Source: Pseudomonadota bacterium (GTDB lineage: Bacteria; Desulfobacterota; Desulfobacteria; Desulfobacterales; Desulfobacteraceae). Taken from it: a stretch of DNA of 64,000 nucleotides. Position numbers and translations under genes: made by a program. Location: the NCBI GenBank assembly GCA_018821535.1, contig JAHJLV010000057.1:37925-101924 (forward strand), given 5' to 3'. The notes below the pieces were generated by a model. The model was not told where the DNA came from. It saw only the letters and a list, made by a program, of their open reading frames with translations, and made no database searches. Of the stretch, positions 1-9,436 are shown piece after piece (positions within the stretch are counted from its first letter, which is position 1; each line of letters starts with the position of its first letter).

Positions 1-359
1 ACGGTCTGTTTGAGCTCTCTTACAAAGGTAAAACTCATATTGATAGCCGTTACTGTTTTCCCTTCTTTCTTGTTGGGGCTGGTTATCATTATGGTTTTGA
101 TTTTTCTGTCTTTTCGCTGCTGGTTAATCCGGGTGCGAAGAATCTTATATTTTTCTATTTCTTTTGCATCACTGTAAATACATACCCCTCTATGCTTTTC
201 AACAATCTCCGGATCAATGCGCCACTGGATCGAATCCGTATATTGCGGCGGAGTCCAGACATCTTCATCCATGATGACCGATTCTGAAACAGGCTGCTCA
301 GTGCCGCCCCCTTCATTTCTCATATCTTTTGCCTTATCAAGCGCTTTTCGTAATTTCAT
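1..359 (-). CDS. EPS-locus tyrosine autokinase (BY-kinase/CpsD type), C-terminus cut by window edge
   Basis: The visible N-terminal 119 residues start with ATG at 359, preceded by GGAG 11 bases upstream. They contain a charged linker and then the entry to a P-loop domain reading TSPNKKEGKTVTAINMS. This matches the start of a cytoplasmic BY-kinase (CapB/EpsD/XrtA-associated tyrosine autokinase). The family autophosphorylates a tyrosine tail and controls chain length with its Wzz-like membrane partner, here the gene 24 bases upstream at 383-1966. The Walker A has K-E-G-K-T where G-E-G-K-[ST] is usual. The catalytic core and Tyr tail lie outside the window, so the kinase call rests on the N-terminus and its position. 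Confidence 0.8.
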   Translation of the reverse strand, partial: MKLRKALDKAKDMRNEGGGTEQPVSESVIMDEDVWTPPQYTDSIQWRIDPEIVEKHRGVCIYSDAKEIEKYKILRTRINQQRKDRKIKTIMITSPNKKEGKTVTAINMSFTFVRELKQT

Positions 360-382
360 CTGTTTTTCAACTCCTGTCTTTT

Positions 383-1966
383 TTATGAGAGCTTTCTTGA
401 AACTTTTGCCATGAGAACATCAAAATCCATGATGAACTGATCAAACACAATTAAACCGATAATCACTGCGGCAATAATCCCAACAAAAACAATAATGGTT
501 CTTACCCGTTTTTTTGCCCTGTCTTCTTCTGTAACAATAATGGGGATTTCAGTTAAAACAGGATATCCGGTTGCCCTTGCAAGCGCTGCTTCATCCCTGA
601 ATGAGGAATCGGAAAATTCAGCAATGGATGCAAGCCCGACCCCTGCGCCCAGCCCCAGAATAATACCGATCAGCACAATGGCCAGACGGTTGGGTTTAAA
701 TGGTGTTTCCGGAAGACGGGCTGCCTCGATAAGGGTAAAGCGCTCCCCTTTCTGCTTGGATTCCAGAACCTGGGCCACATCGGCCTCCATCATCTTGGAC
801 TGCAGATCGCCAAGCTTGGCCTTGAGCACATTGCGTTCAGTTAAAAGAGCATTATACTTTTCTTCCACCGCTGGTGTGGCTGCAATCCGTGCCTGATACA
901 TGGCTTCCTGCTGATTCAGATCTTTGAGGCTGATTTTGACTGATTCAATATCCGATCTTATCCCGGCAAGCCGTGAAGACAAGGTAACATATGCCGGATT
1001 CTTGATCATATCGTCTTCGTCTTTTTCTTTTTTGGACATCTCAACCTTTTTTTCCAGATCAGTAATTTCCTGTTTTATTTTTTTCACATCCGGGTACAGA
1101 TCAGAAAATTTGGTTTTAAGATTGATCAGCTCCATTTTTAACGCTTCCAGACGTTTTTCATCATCATCTTTCTGACCCACCCGGGTAGCTTCATAATCCT
1201 TTAATGTATTGGCAAGTTCTTCGCTGAGTTCACCTTCTTTTTCCTTCAATGCCCGCAGATTTTCCTTGGTCTGTTCAATATTGCGCTGGGCATTGTTCAA
1301 TGCCTGCATATTCACCTGGAACATTTCGGGCAGTGAATTGACATTTTTTTCTTTAAAATCAGATAATTGTTTTTCATAGTCATTGACCTGCGCAAGGATT
1401 CTGTCTTTTTCATCCTTTAAAAATTCCGATGTGCTGGACGCCTGATCTTTTCGAACCTTGATATCCTCTTTTAAAAACAAGGAGGTGATGGTGTTGGCAA
1501 CCTGCTGAACCTTTTTGGGATCCTTGCCTTCATAGGAAAGGGTAAAAGCAATGGTTGCAGATGCGGTTCTGCCGGATTTTCGGTCTGCAATTTCCACATT
1601 CACCGGTGTCAATGCGATATCTTCGCGCATTTTTTCAATCACTTCATCGATGGTTTCTTTTTTCTGCAGATCTTCATACAGATTAAACTGCTTGATCAGC
1701 TCCAGCAGCCGTGTGGATGTCAACACCCGCTGGTTGATGCTCTGCATTCTCTGCTCGGCAAAGGTGGTCATGCTGGATAATACATATTCTTCGGGTATTT
1801 CACGCTGTTCAATCAGAATATTGGCCGTTGACTTATATATGGCCGGAAGTGCCAGGGCCACGACCGAAGATATGGCAACCACAAGAATAAACGGCGCAAT
1901 TAAATACCAGATTCGCCGTTTCACTATTTTTACATAATCACCGGGTGATAATACATTTTCTTCCAT
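383..1966 (-). CDS. Wzz/Wzc-like polysaccharide chain-length determinant, exosortase-locus type
   Basis: 527 aa inner-membrane co-polymerase. It has a short cytosolic N-terminus, a first TM segment at about residues 22-43, a periplasmic Wzz region, long charged coiled coils at about 170-420, and a second TM near 430-450 after the PFKPNRLAIVL motif (the Pro-rich Wzz C-terminal signature). A third hydrophobic segment follows at about 490-510. There is no kinase domain; the kinase is a separate gene immediately downstream, as in XrtA/PEP-CTERM EPS loci. Established role of the family: sets the chain length of the polymer made by the Wzy-type ligase (15683-17020) and links it to the Wza-like exporter. 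It follows the beta-barrel gene by 19 bases, suggesting one transcript. Confidence 0.9.
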   Translation of the reverse strand: MEENVLSPGDYVKIVKRRIWYLIAPFILVVAISSVVALALPAIYKSTANILIEQREIPEEYVLSSMTTFAEQRMQSINQRVLTSTRLLELIKQFNLYEDLQKKETIDEVIEKMREDIALTPVNVEIADRKSGRTASATIAFTLSYEGKDPKKVQQVANTITSLFLKEDIKVRKDQASSTSEFLKDEKDRILAQVNDYEKQLSDFKEKNVNSLPEMFQVNMQALNNAQRNIEQTKENLRALKEKEGELSEELANTLKDYEATRVGQKDDDEKRLEALKMELINLKTKFSDLYPDVKKIKQEITDLEKKVEMSKKEKDEDDMIKNPAYVTLSSRLAGIRSDIESVKISLKDLNQQEAMYQARIAATPAVEEKYNALLTERNVLKAKLGDLQSKMMEADVAQVLESKQKGERFTLIEAARLPETPFKPNRLAIVLIGIILGLGAGVGLASIAEFSDSSFRDEAALARATGYPVLTEIPIIVTEEDRAKKRVRTIIVFVGIIAAVIIGLIVFDQFIMDFDVLMAKVSRKLS

Positions 1967-1985
1967 TCAGACCTCTCAACTCAAT

Positions 1986-3197
1986 TTATAAATCAAAGTT
2001 TTTTCTCAGCAGCAGATATACAAGATTCCTCTGGGAATTTGTATTTGTCTGCCGGTCATCCACCAGGGTATACCGATACATCCCGGACAGGGAAAATGTA
2101 TCTGAAAACCGATACCTGAATCCGGGCTGAACATTTATGGTTAATTCTTCCAGGTCCGCACGCGTGGACCGCTCATTTTTATTCAAATAGCACGACGTTG
2201 CAAGAGAAAATGAAAACTCATCCGAAACTTTACGGTCCAGATTCAGCGAAATGGAGGATCTTTCCACTGTTCCATTGGAACCGGTTCCGCCCCGGACATC
2301 ATGGGACAGCGAAAGCCCGACATCCCAGTACAGCCCATCATAATCCACACCGGACAGCAGAACCCCGCCGACACTTGAGTTGCTTTGTTCAGGGTCACGG
2401 ACCTCACCGATGCGTTTATTCTCTTTTGTGTCTGTATAGGATGCCCCTGCCTGCAGATAAAATGAATACAGTTCGGTCAAGCTTCTTGAAAACCCCGCAT
2501 ACGCCTGAATCACATCAGACTCATAATCCAGAAAAGCATGGGTGAGGGTACCCGGAGAATAGGTTTCATATTCCGAGGTATAATGAAGATAACTGATATT
2601 AAACAGGCCTGTGGTGTTGTCAAAGGTTCTGGACAGATTCCGGACAAATGCCAGGCTCAACTGGTATGAGTCATTATCCTCACTGATGTTCAGCTGCTCC
2701 ACCTCAGTCATCCCGTATCCGGCAGTCAGCTCTCCTCGCATCAGTTCAGAAAACACCATGGAAGATGACAAGGCCCCATTGGCCTGTTTTCTGTCACCAT
2801 TTAAAATCAGCCCCGTGGTGTCTGCATCAACATCCCTGCGGGAGTCTTCCCTGTAATCGGCAGATGCTCCCAGTCCGAACCGCTCTGTCAGCTGATGATT
2901 GATGGATGCGTTTACAGATCCGTCTGTGGCATCCAGCGCATCATTGTCCCAGTACAGCATATGAAATATCTGACCGGTCAGTGAAGCCTGGACCGTTTCT
3001 GATTTATGAGAAACCGTCAGCCCCCCGATACAGGTGGAGATAAAATCTTCTGTTTCATTTGAGCTGCTGAAGGTCACATTGTCCGTGTATTCCTGTTTAA
3101 GGGACACAAAGGGAATCATCTTGTCCGTTTGTGCATACGCATCCGGCATGTTCAGAACAAAAACCATAAAAACAAATAAACCGTATTTTTTCATCAT
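1986..3197 (-). CDS. Outer-membrane beta-barrel protein of the EPS/exosortase locus
   Basis: 403 aa with a signal peptide (MMKKYGLFVF...AYA, cleavage near residue 22). A repetitive alternating pattern of polar and aromatic residues follows, and the protein ends in a terminal aromatic-hydrophobic strand (LLLRKNFDL), typical of outer-membrane barrels. It resembles the PEP-CTERM-system-associated outer-membrane proteins (TIGR03016-like) that accompany Wza and PrsT in these clusters. A channel or secretin-partner role in polymer passage is inference from position. The start has a GGTGAG sequence close upstream, and the gene begins 5 bases after the wza-like stop codon. Confidence 0.75.
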   Translation of the reverse strand: MMKKYGLFVFMVFVLNMPDAYAQTDKMIPFVSLKQEYTDNVTFSSSNETEDFISTCIGGLTVSHKSETVQASLTGQIFHMLYWDNDALDATDGSVNASINHQLTERFGLGASADYREDSRRDVDADTTGLILNGDRKQANGALSSSMVFSELMRGELTAGYGMTEVEQLNISEDNDSYQLSLAFVRNLSRTFDNTTGLFNISYLHYTSEYETYSPGTLTHAFLDYESDVIQAYAGFSRSLTELYSFYLQAGASYTDTKENKRIGEVRDPEQSNSSVGGVLLSGVDYDGLYWDVGLSLSHDVRGGTGSNGTVERSSISLNLDRKVSDEFSFSLATSCYLNKNERSTRADLEELTINVQPGFRYRFSDTFSLSGMYRYTLVDDRQTNTNSQRNLVYLLLRKNFDL

Positions 3198-3202
3198 CTC
3201 AC

Positions 3203-3757
3203 CTAACGGACAACAATCACATCACCACGTTCCAGCGTGATGTTCTGGCCTATATTTATTCCGTCACAGACCTCGATATAATTAAAATTAAACCGCCGGG
3301 TATCTGCACCGGATTTTCTGAAAATCTGTATTTCCTTTTCCTTGGCAAAGGGATTGAGCCCGCCTGCAACCGCAAGGGCCTGGAGCACATCAATATTGTC
3401 ATTGAGCACAAACCGGCCCGGCTGGTTCACCTTGCCGATGACATAAATCATCATGCTGTTCACCTGCAGAACACTGATGGTCAGATCCGGCTCCGGCACA
3501 TATTTTTTAAGCTTTTCCAGAAGAACAGTTTCCAGTTCCTTTACGGTCAGTCCTTCAACCGAAAGTTCCTTGACCAGGGGAAATTGAATTTTTCCGTCCG
3601 GAAGCACAGTCAACTGCCGTGTCAGATCCGCATTCTTCCAGACGGAAATCTCAAGCACATCCCCTGCTCCGATCCTGTAGTCCTGTGCAATAGCCGCACA
3701 GACCCCTGAAAGCAGAAAAAAAACAATACCCAAACACATAAAAAACCGTTTTTTCAT
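3203..3757 (-). CDS. Wza-like polysaccharide export protein (Poly_export + SLBB)
   Basis: Periplasmic/outer-membrane polysaccharide export protein of about 184 aa, shorter than E. coli Wza (about 380 aa) and similar to the short EpsA-type exporters of exosortase loci. A signal peptide at about residues 1-25 ends at AIAQ. The Poly_export domain follows, starting YRIGAGDVLEISVWKN, then one SLBB-like domain (VIGKVNQPGRF...ALAVAGGLNPFA). The start chosen is MKKRFF at 3757 because it has GGAG with 6-base spacing; an in-frame ATG at 3769 has no ribosome-binding site. No lipobox cysteine is visible. It lies between prsT-like and beta-barrel genes, consistent with a trans-envelope export complex. Confidence 0.9.
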   Translation of the reverse strand: MKKRFFMCLGIVFFLLSGVCAAIAQDYRIGAGDVLEISVWKNADLTRQLTVLPDGKIQFPLVKELSVEGLTVKELETVLLEKLKKYVPEPDLTISVLQVNSMMIYVIGKVNQPGRFVLNDNIDVLQALAVAGGLNPFAKEKEIQIFRKSGADTRRFNFNYIEVCDGINIGQNITLERGDVIVVR

Positions 3758-3771
3758 AAACTTCTCCATTT

Positions 3772-6186
3772 TTAATGACCCGTATTATATTTTTCAAGAA
3801 GTTCCCGGGCAGCCTGGATACCTAAAAAATCTTTTTTTGAAACAAGCGCTTTTTCCAGATAGATTCTGGCTTCCGAAGGTTTGCCCTGTTTATCCAGTAC
3901 AACAGCCAGATGATAATTGATCATATCATTTTCCGGATGTTGATCCATTGCAAGTTTAATGTTTTTATACGCCTCTTCCAGATTCCCCATCCTGCACTGC
4001 ACCCAGCCTAATGTATCCAGCACGACACCGCCTTCAGGATTAAGCTTTGCAGCTTTTCTGGCAAGCTCAAGAGCTGCTTCAAGCTGGGTTTGCGTATCTG
4101 CAAATTCAGTTTTTATAAATGCTGAATTATTTGCCGCCACCCACATGTCCGGGTTATGCTTGAAAGCGTCATCATATACCTGTTCAGCTTTAGTATATTC
4201 CTTGTCATTTTCATAGATATTTCCCAGAATTATCCATGCGCCCTTGTTTTTGGGATCTTTTTCCAGGGCATGATTAAATTTGTCAATGGCCCCTTGTTTT
4301 TCCCCCCGGGCAAGATAGATACGGGCCAGATTTTCATAGGGTTTTGACCACTCCGGTGTCAGTTCCATGGCTTTTTCAAATGCAGGCTGCGCCTTGTCCA
4401 GATCTTTTTTAACCAGATAAATTCCGCCCAAAAGATTCCAGGTAAAGGCTTCCTTGTCATTTTTATCCAGCCGCTCTTTACATAGACGGATACCCGCATC
4501 CGGATTTTCATCCATCACATGGAGCTGAATAAGACTGGAAAAAATCTGGCTGGAATCTGGATTTTTTTCATAACCGGATGTTAAAAATTCAATGGCTTTT
4601 TTATAGTCTTTCTGCACAGCATACACCTGGGCTGCTTTCATATAGCCATTGATCACATCCGGTTTTTTATCCATAATCAACTGATACTGACCCAGGGCCT
4701 GATCATATTTTTTGGACACCAGATAAAAATCCCCCAGATCAATAATGGCCTGCAGGTTATCCGGGACAGTTTTTGCCGCACTGATCAGATTTTCTTCAGC
4801 CGCAGCCATGTCTTTTTTCACAATATTCACTTGTGCCAGGGCTTTATATAACACAGCCTTTTCTTCCACCTTATCAAAGGCGTTTTTCAGCACTTCTTCT
4901 GCCAGGTCCAGTTCCTTGTTTATCGCATGGGCCTGGGCAAGATTCAGATAAGCCTGGGTAAGCTGGGGTCTGTTTTCAACTACAGTTCTGAACTTAATCA
5001 CTGCATTGGCCCCGTCTTTTCTGGACAGATACAGACGACCCTTGATAAAATGGGCATCCACATTTTTGGGATCTTCCTTGAGCACCTCATCTATCAGGGC
5101 TTCACCTTCACTGACTTTGGTTTCCACCAGCAACACTTTGGCAAGGGCCACTTTGGTTCTGATGATATCGGGATTGGCCGGATCAGGATTCAGTTCAAGG
5201 GTCTGCCGAAGCAGTTTTTCACTTTCATCCAGACGATTTGTTTTGGCATGAATTTCAGAAAGAAACAACCGGTATTCAAAATTATCCGGGGTATTCTCAA
5301 TTCCCTGTTTGATAATATCTTCTGCAATCTGCACATCATTTGCATTCAGCCAGAAACTGGCAACTCCCAGCCGGATTTTATCATCATCCGCATTATCAAT
5401 AATGGCCTGCTCCAGCAGCTGAACCGCTTCAGGTTTTTTCTGCTGTGCCATGAACATTCTGGCCAGATTCAACCGATAGGAAATCGATTCGGGTTCAAGC
5501 TCGATAATTCTCCTTAATTCCGATTCCACTGCATCAAAATTATTCTGGCTGGCTTCAAATTTTGCCACCATCAGCAGCATGGGAATTTCATCTGGATTTT
5601 TTTGTTTGCCTTCATACAGATATCTGCGCGCTGTTGGAAAATCTTTATCCTGCATGGCAAGAGAAGACAGCATGATGAACATATCCGGCTTTGCACATCC
5701 GGACTGATATAAACTTTTCAGAATATCCCCTGCTGCGTCAAATTCCCTTTGAACAAAATGAATTGATGCTTTGAGCAGATTTCCTTCGATATGGGCCTTG
5801 TCTTTTTCCAGAATGGCCTCTGCCTGAATCATGGCTTTGTCATAGGCCCGTCCGCCCACCAGAATTTTGCCCAGCAGCACGCGGGCCTCCAGATTATCAG
5901 GGTCCAGTTCAATTGATTTGGACAACATGCCATAGCCCTGGTTGAAGTCCTTCAGCTCCAGATACGTTTTCCCCAGGCGGTAATAGGCCTCACCATATTC
6001 CGGATCGATCTGCAGGGCATTTTTATATTCAAGCTGTGCCTTTACAAAATCCTTTTGCTCAAAAAGCTGGTTTCCTTTTTCTATAAAGGCAAGCTTTTTA
6101 TCTTCAGGGCTGGAACAGGCGGCAAAAAACACCAGCACCAAAGATAAACATATGAAAATAAACCCTCGTATAAAATTTAATTTCAT
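3772..6186 (-). CDS. prsT: PrsT-like TPR-repeat lipoprotein of the exosortase/EPS system
   Basis: 804 aa. The signal peptide ends in a lipobox (FFAAC, Cys about 24), so the protein should be membrane anchored. The remainder is an uninterrupted array of about 20 tetratricopeptide repeats with repeated A-x-Y-x-L-G-x-x-Y/F and P-E-x-x-x-A patterns. Length and architecture match the PEP-CTERM-system TPR lipoprotein PrsT (TIGR02917), usually found beside exosortase genes. The likely role is a scaffold for envelope assembly of the polymer or sorted proteins; its exact biochemical function is not known. It lies between the WecA-like and Wza-like genes with gaps of 31 and 14 bases. Confidence 0.88.
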   Translation of the reverse strand: MKLNFIRGFIFICLSLVLVFFAACSSPEDKKLAFIEKGNQLFEQKDFVKAQLEYKNALQIDPEYGEAYYRLGKTYLELKDFNQGYGMLSKSIELDPDNLEARVLLGKILVGGRAYDKAMIQAEAILEKDKAHIEGNLLKASIHFVQREFDAAGDILKSLYQSGCAKPDMFIMLSSLAMQDKDFPTARRYLYEGKQKNPDEIPMLLMVAKFEASQNNFDAVESELRRIIELEPESISYRLNLARMFMAQQKKPEAVQLLEQAIIDNADDDKIRLGVASFWLNANDVQIAEDIIKQGIENTPDNFEYRLFLSEIHAKTNRLDESEKLLRQTLELNPDPANPDIIRTKVALAKVLLVETKVSEGEALIDEVLKEDPKNVDAHFIKGRLYLSRKDGANAVIKFRTVVENRPQLTQAYLNLAQAHAINKELDLAEEVLKNAFDKVEEKAVLYKALAQVNIVKKDMAAAEENLISAAKTVPDNLQAIIDLGDFYLVSKKYDQALGQYQLIMDKKPDVINGYMKAAQVYAVQKDYKKAIEFLTSGYEKNPDSSQIFSSLIQLHVMDENPDAGIRLCKERLDKNDKEAFTWNLLGGIYLVKKDLDKAQPAFEKAMELTPEWSKPYENLARIYLARGEKQGAIDKFNHALEKDPKNKGAWIILGNIYENDKEYTKAEQVYDDAFKHNPDMWVAANNSAFIKTEFADTQTQLEAALELARKAAKLNPEGGVVLDTLGWVQCRMGNLEEAYKNIKLAMDQHPENDMINYHLAVVLDKQGKPSEARIYLEKALVSKKDFLGIQAARELLEKYNTGH

Positions 6187-6217
6187 TTATAACTCCTATT
6201 CATCATTTTTTCAGTTA

Positions 6218-7858
6218 TTATATAAAACCCCTCAAAACCAGAAGGCACAGGACGACAAGAAAAGGTCTGACAACCCCGTTCAATTTCCCACGCAACTCTC
6301 CTGCAAGGACATCATAACTGAAAAACATGACCAGCACTTTTGCAAGTGTTGTGCCAGCATTGATTTCCAGGAGATGCATGGACGGCAGGTTGGGAAAAAT
6401 CAGGACCACAATAAACACCAGAATATCCATTGTGGTAATTTTGAACCCTTCTCTTCTCCGGGTCAGATTCAGTGTCATGACCACTGAAATGACCAGGAAA
6501 ATAAAAAAAACATTATTAATAAAATGCCAGGACACATTCATCCATGGACCTGGATCAGCTTCGGTCATATAAATCAGCAAAGGGATGACCATGTAGATGC
6601 AAAGCCGTAAAACAGGCTCCTTGAACCTGCCCTTGAAAATCAGACAGCACCCTGAGATCATCAGAATCAAAGCAATTGAAATACTGGAAAAATACAGGGG
6701 AATCTGTGCAGGAATCATCACCTGCCAAAGCAATACCAGAATAAATCCGTATTTTAAGACCCCGAACGACAGCCGGATAAAAATATTTTTTTCCTTTAAT
6801 ACTTTCAGCTGTTTTTTGATAAACGTATCAAAGTATCCATCTCTTCTGAATGCCCATTTTTTTCGTCTTCCCCAGTACATGGAAAACAGAATGATACAGG
6901 ACAAAAACAAAAATCCGCCCAGATGCACCCATCCGGAATAATACCTGAAAATAACGGCAAGCCCGATAAACAAAGCCTGGATAATATAAATGATCAATAC
7001 GGCTTCAGAATGAAAAAAGCCAAAATCAATGAGCTTGTGATGGAAATGATTTTTGTCTGCCTTGAACGGAGAGCGCTTTTTCATGATCCGCTCAACCATT
7101 ACCGTCAAGGTATCCAGAATGGGAAAACCAATGATAGGCAAAGCCATCAGCTTGCTGTAAGGCGCATTGGTCTGGGTGATCACAATGGTAAAAACCACCA
7201 GTAAAAACCCCAGAAGCTGACTGCCCGCATCCCCCATGAACAAAACTGCAGGATGGGTGTTAAACCGCAGAAAACCTGCAATCGCACCCACCATGGCCAT
7301 GGCCATGAGCGCAATCTGAACGTTCCCGCATTTATGGGCAAGAAAAACAATTAAAACAAAACTGAGCATGGATAATCCACCGGCAAGCCCGTCCAGCCCA
7401 TCTGCCAAATTAATGGCGTTTGTCACGCCTAAAATAACAAAAAGCGTCAACGGAACAGACAGGTAAACCGGCAGAACACATTCCGGCGCTGCAAAGACAC
7501 CCACACAGGTAATCTTGACCCCCCCGAACAGAATCACAATCAAGGCGGCCGCTGCCTGGGGAATAATCTTCTGCCTTGCCCGCATGGGCTTGATATCATC
7601 CACCAGACCGAAAATAAAAATAAGGATAGACCCCATCAACACTGAAGTGAAAAAAAGATCCCTGGGCGCCCAGATCAGCATGGGGATAAAAGCACCGATA
7701 AACAATGATATCCCGCCGGTTTTGGGCATGGGCATCACATGCACCTTTCTTTCATCCGGCACATCCACAATATGCATGCGAAAGGCCAGACGCTTGAATA
7801 CCGGCACCACTGCAATGGTGAGAAAAAGCGAAACTATAAAAACCGTAAACAGATTCAT
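6218..7858 (-). CDS. WecA/MraY-family polyprenyl-phosphate HexNAc-1-phosphate transferase with long C-terminal membrane extension
   Basis: 546 aa polytopic membrane enzyme. Family motifs are in order: GLVDDIKP (about 84-91), NAINLADGLDGL (147-158), MGDAGS (208-213) and HFHHKL (271-276). The family transfers a HexNAc-1-phosphate from a UDP-sugar to undecaprenyl phosphate, the first membrane step of repeat-unit synthesis. Ordinary WecA proteins are about 350 aa. This one carries roughly 200 extra residues after about 345, with several more hydrophobic helices and no motif I can name. It is followed 12 bases upstream by the exosortase gene. The sugar specificity is not readable from sequence. 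Confidence 0.9.
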   Translation of the reverse strand: MNLFTVFIVSLFLTIAVVPVFKRLAFRMHIVDVPDERKVHVMPMPKTGGISLFIGAFIPMLIWAPRDLFFTSVLMGSILIFIFGLVDDIKPMRARQKIIPQAAAALIVILFGGVKITCVGVFAAPECVLPVYLSVPLTLFVILGVTNAINLADGLDGLAGGLSMLSFVLIVFLAHKCGNVQIALMAMAMVGAIAGFLRFNTHPAVLFMGDAGSQLLGFLLVVFTIVITQTNAPYSKLMALPIIGFPILDTLTVMVERIMKKRSPFKADKNHFHHKLIDFGFFHSEAVLIIYIIQALFIGLAVIFRYYSGWVHLGGFLFLSCIILFSMYWGRRKKWAFRRDGYFDTFIKKQLKVLKEKNIFIRLSFGVLKYGFILVLLWQVMIPAQIPLYFSSISIALILMISGCCLIFKGRFKEPVLRLCIYMVIPLLIYMTEADPGPWMNVSWHFINNVFFIFLVISVVMTLNLTRRREGFKITTMDILVFIVVLIFPNLPSMHLLEINAGTTLAKVLVMFFSYDVLAGELRGKLNGVVRPFLVVLCLLVLRGFI

Positions 7859-7870
7859 GTCATCTTTAAA

Positions 7871-9433
7871 TTATTTTTCTTCAAATTGATTTTTTTTCAG
7901 GAATATATCTAAATTCTTCATCATTGTCCTTACAAATTCATCCATGCGGTCTCTTGCGATATCCATTGATTCAGTTTTTGACACCTGTGTAATCGGCCGG
8001 ATAAACAGATCATGGGTATTGTCTTTTTGTATGGCATGAAGCGCAAGATGATACCGGTTGATATTCTTATCTTCAGACACTTTGCTTTTTGTCTGGAACC
8101 AGAAATAAACCAGATTCTTCTGCCCCATGGATTCCATCACCATTTCTATAACAGGCAGGGAACCAAAAACCGGAACATCCTTTACAATACGCTTTTTCTG
8201 GGAAATCGTCTTCCATCCGGAAGATGGCAGACACACGGTCGGGGAGTGAAAAAAATTAACATTCTCAAGAAAGGCCGTGCTCCTGTATCCCATGTACAGG
8301 GATATGGCTTTCCCATCCGGGTTGACATACACGCCGGAAAAAGCCTCTTCTGCCCCGGAAGCGTCAATAATTTCAGGATCAACAATTTCAGATCTTCCTT
8401 CCCACCCATCAAAAGACAATGGAAAGCTTTCTATTCCCCCTGTTATTTTCAGTGGCGGCAATGCCTGAGTATTGAGTGTCAAAAACCCCACTGTAACCAG
8501 AAGAACAACTGAAACAACAAAGGCGGTCATGCTTAAATTTTTATCATTGATTTCAGACCCGGTAAACGGCGTTGGAACAGACTTTTTTCCTTTTGGCGGA
8601 AAAAGCCGCAAAAATCTTCCAAAAATAAAGAGAAAAATAAAAGCCGCAATAAAAATGGCAAGGCCCTGAAAATCATGAAAAAACCCCTCTGCCATCTGTG
8701 ACCCGAACTGGTAGGTTAAAATACCTGCAATACCGATTCTCAAAACGTTTGTAAAAACCGCAATGGGGATGGTTGCAATAAAGCACAGAACACGTTTCCA
8801 GGTCACTTTTTCAAAAAAATAACCGTATATGATTCCCAGGGCCATCAAGGGAAAAAGAAATCTTAAACCGCTGCAGGCATCCACCACCTGCAGTTTTGTT
8901 ATTCCCAGATCAATCACATTTCCGCTGACATGCACGGAATACCCGAAAAATCGTAAAAATGCGCCGCCCAGCTCTGAGGAAATATTTTTCAAAAAAACCC
9001 CCACAGTTCTATCCAAAACGGTGGGCAGGGGAATCATGAAAATTAAAAAACACAATGGCAGGCTGAATTTTTTGAAAAAATCCCACCCAAAACAGAAAAT
9101 GGCAAACAAAATTATCAGAACAGGCAGCGCAGGTCTTGAAATATGTCCGCTGGACCCTAAAATCCCATAGATGGAAAGCAATACAAAAACAATCAGAAAC
9201 GGAAAAACAAACCAGTTGTTTTTAAATTCAATTTCATTGAGATATGGTTTTTTCTCCCAGAAAAGATACAGGGAAATAAACGGGATCAATAACCCGAATG
9301 AATAGTCATCATTGGTGGTCCATGTGTTATACAAAGAACTGAAAGGAATCCAGTATGCAGCAATAAACAGCAAAACAAGAACCGCTGCCTGAAAAACCGG
9401 TTTGTTGTAAAATTTGGTTTCCGATATCAACAT
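7871..9433 (-). CDS. Exosortase fused to an EpsI domain (XrtA/XrtD-like)
   Basis: 520 aa. The N-terminal 275 residues are a polytopic exosortase with all three catalytic residues in their usual motifs: Cys187 in VDACSGLR, Arg232 in TNVLRI and His253 in FFHDFQG. After a linker (about 275-300) and a further TM helix (about 302-322), the C-terminus (about 325-510) is an EpsI-like domain, which in many genomes is a separate gene. The family cleaves and transfers C-terminally tagged (PEP-CTERM-like) proteins at the inner membrane. The EpsI fusion resembles the XrtD/VPLPA-CTERM subtype, but I cannot assign the subtype without profile scores. No tagged substrate protein was found in the window. Confidence 0.93.
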   Translation of the reverse strand: MLISETKFYNKPVFQAAVLVLLFIAAYWIPFSSLYNTWTTNDDYSFGLLIPFISLYLFWEKKPYLNEIEFKNNWFVFPFLIVFVLLSIYGILGSSGHISRPALPVLIILFAIFCFGWDFFKKFSLPLCFLIFMIPLPTVLDRTVGVFLKNISSELGGAFLRFFGYSVHVSGNVIDLGITKLQVVDACSGLRFLFPLMALGIIYGYFFEKVTWKRVLCFIATIPIAVFTNVLRIGIAGILTYQFGSQMAEGFFHDFQGLAIFIAAFIFLFIFGRFLRLFPPKGKKSVPTPFTGSEINDKNLSMTAFVVSVVLLVTVGFLTLNTQALPPLKITGGIESFPLSFDGWEGRSEIVDPEIIDASGAEEAFSGVYVNPDGKAISLYMGYRSTAFLENVNFFHSPTVCLPSSGWKTISQKKRIVKDVPVFGSLPVIEMVMESMGQKNLVYFWFQTKSKVSEDKNINRYHLALHAIQKDNTHDLFIRPITQVSKTESMDIARDRMDEFVRTMMKNLDIFLKKNQFEEK

Positions 9434-9436
9434 AAT

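Noticed and set aside
4927..5517. 196-residue plus-strand open frame
   Set aside because: Antisense to the TPR repeats of the PrsT-like gene, where the repeat bias leaves the reverse strand free of stops.
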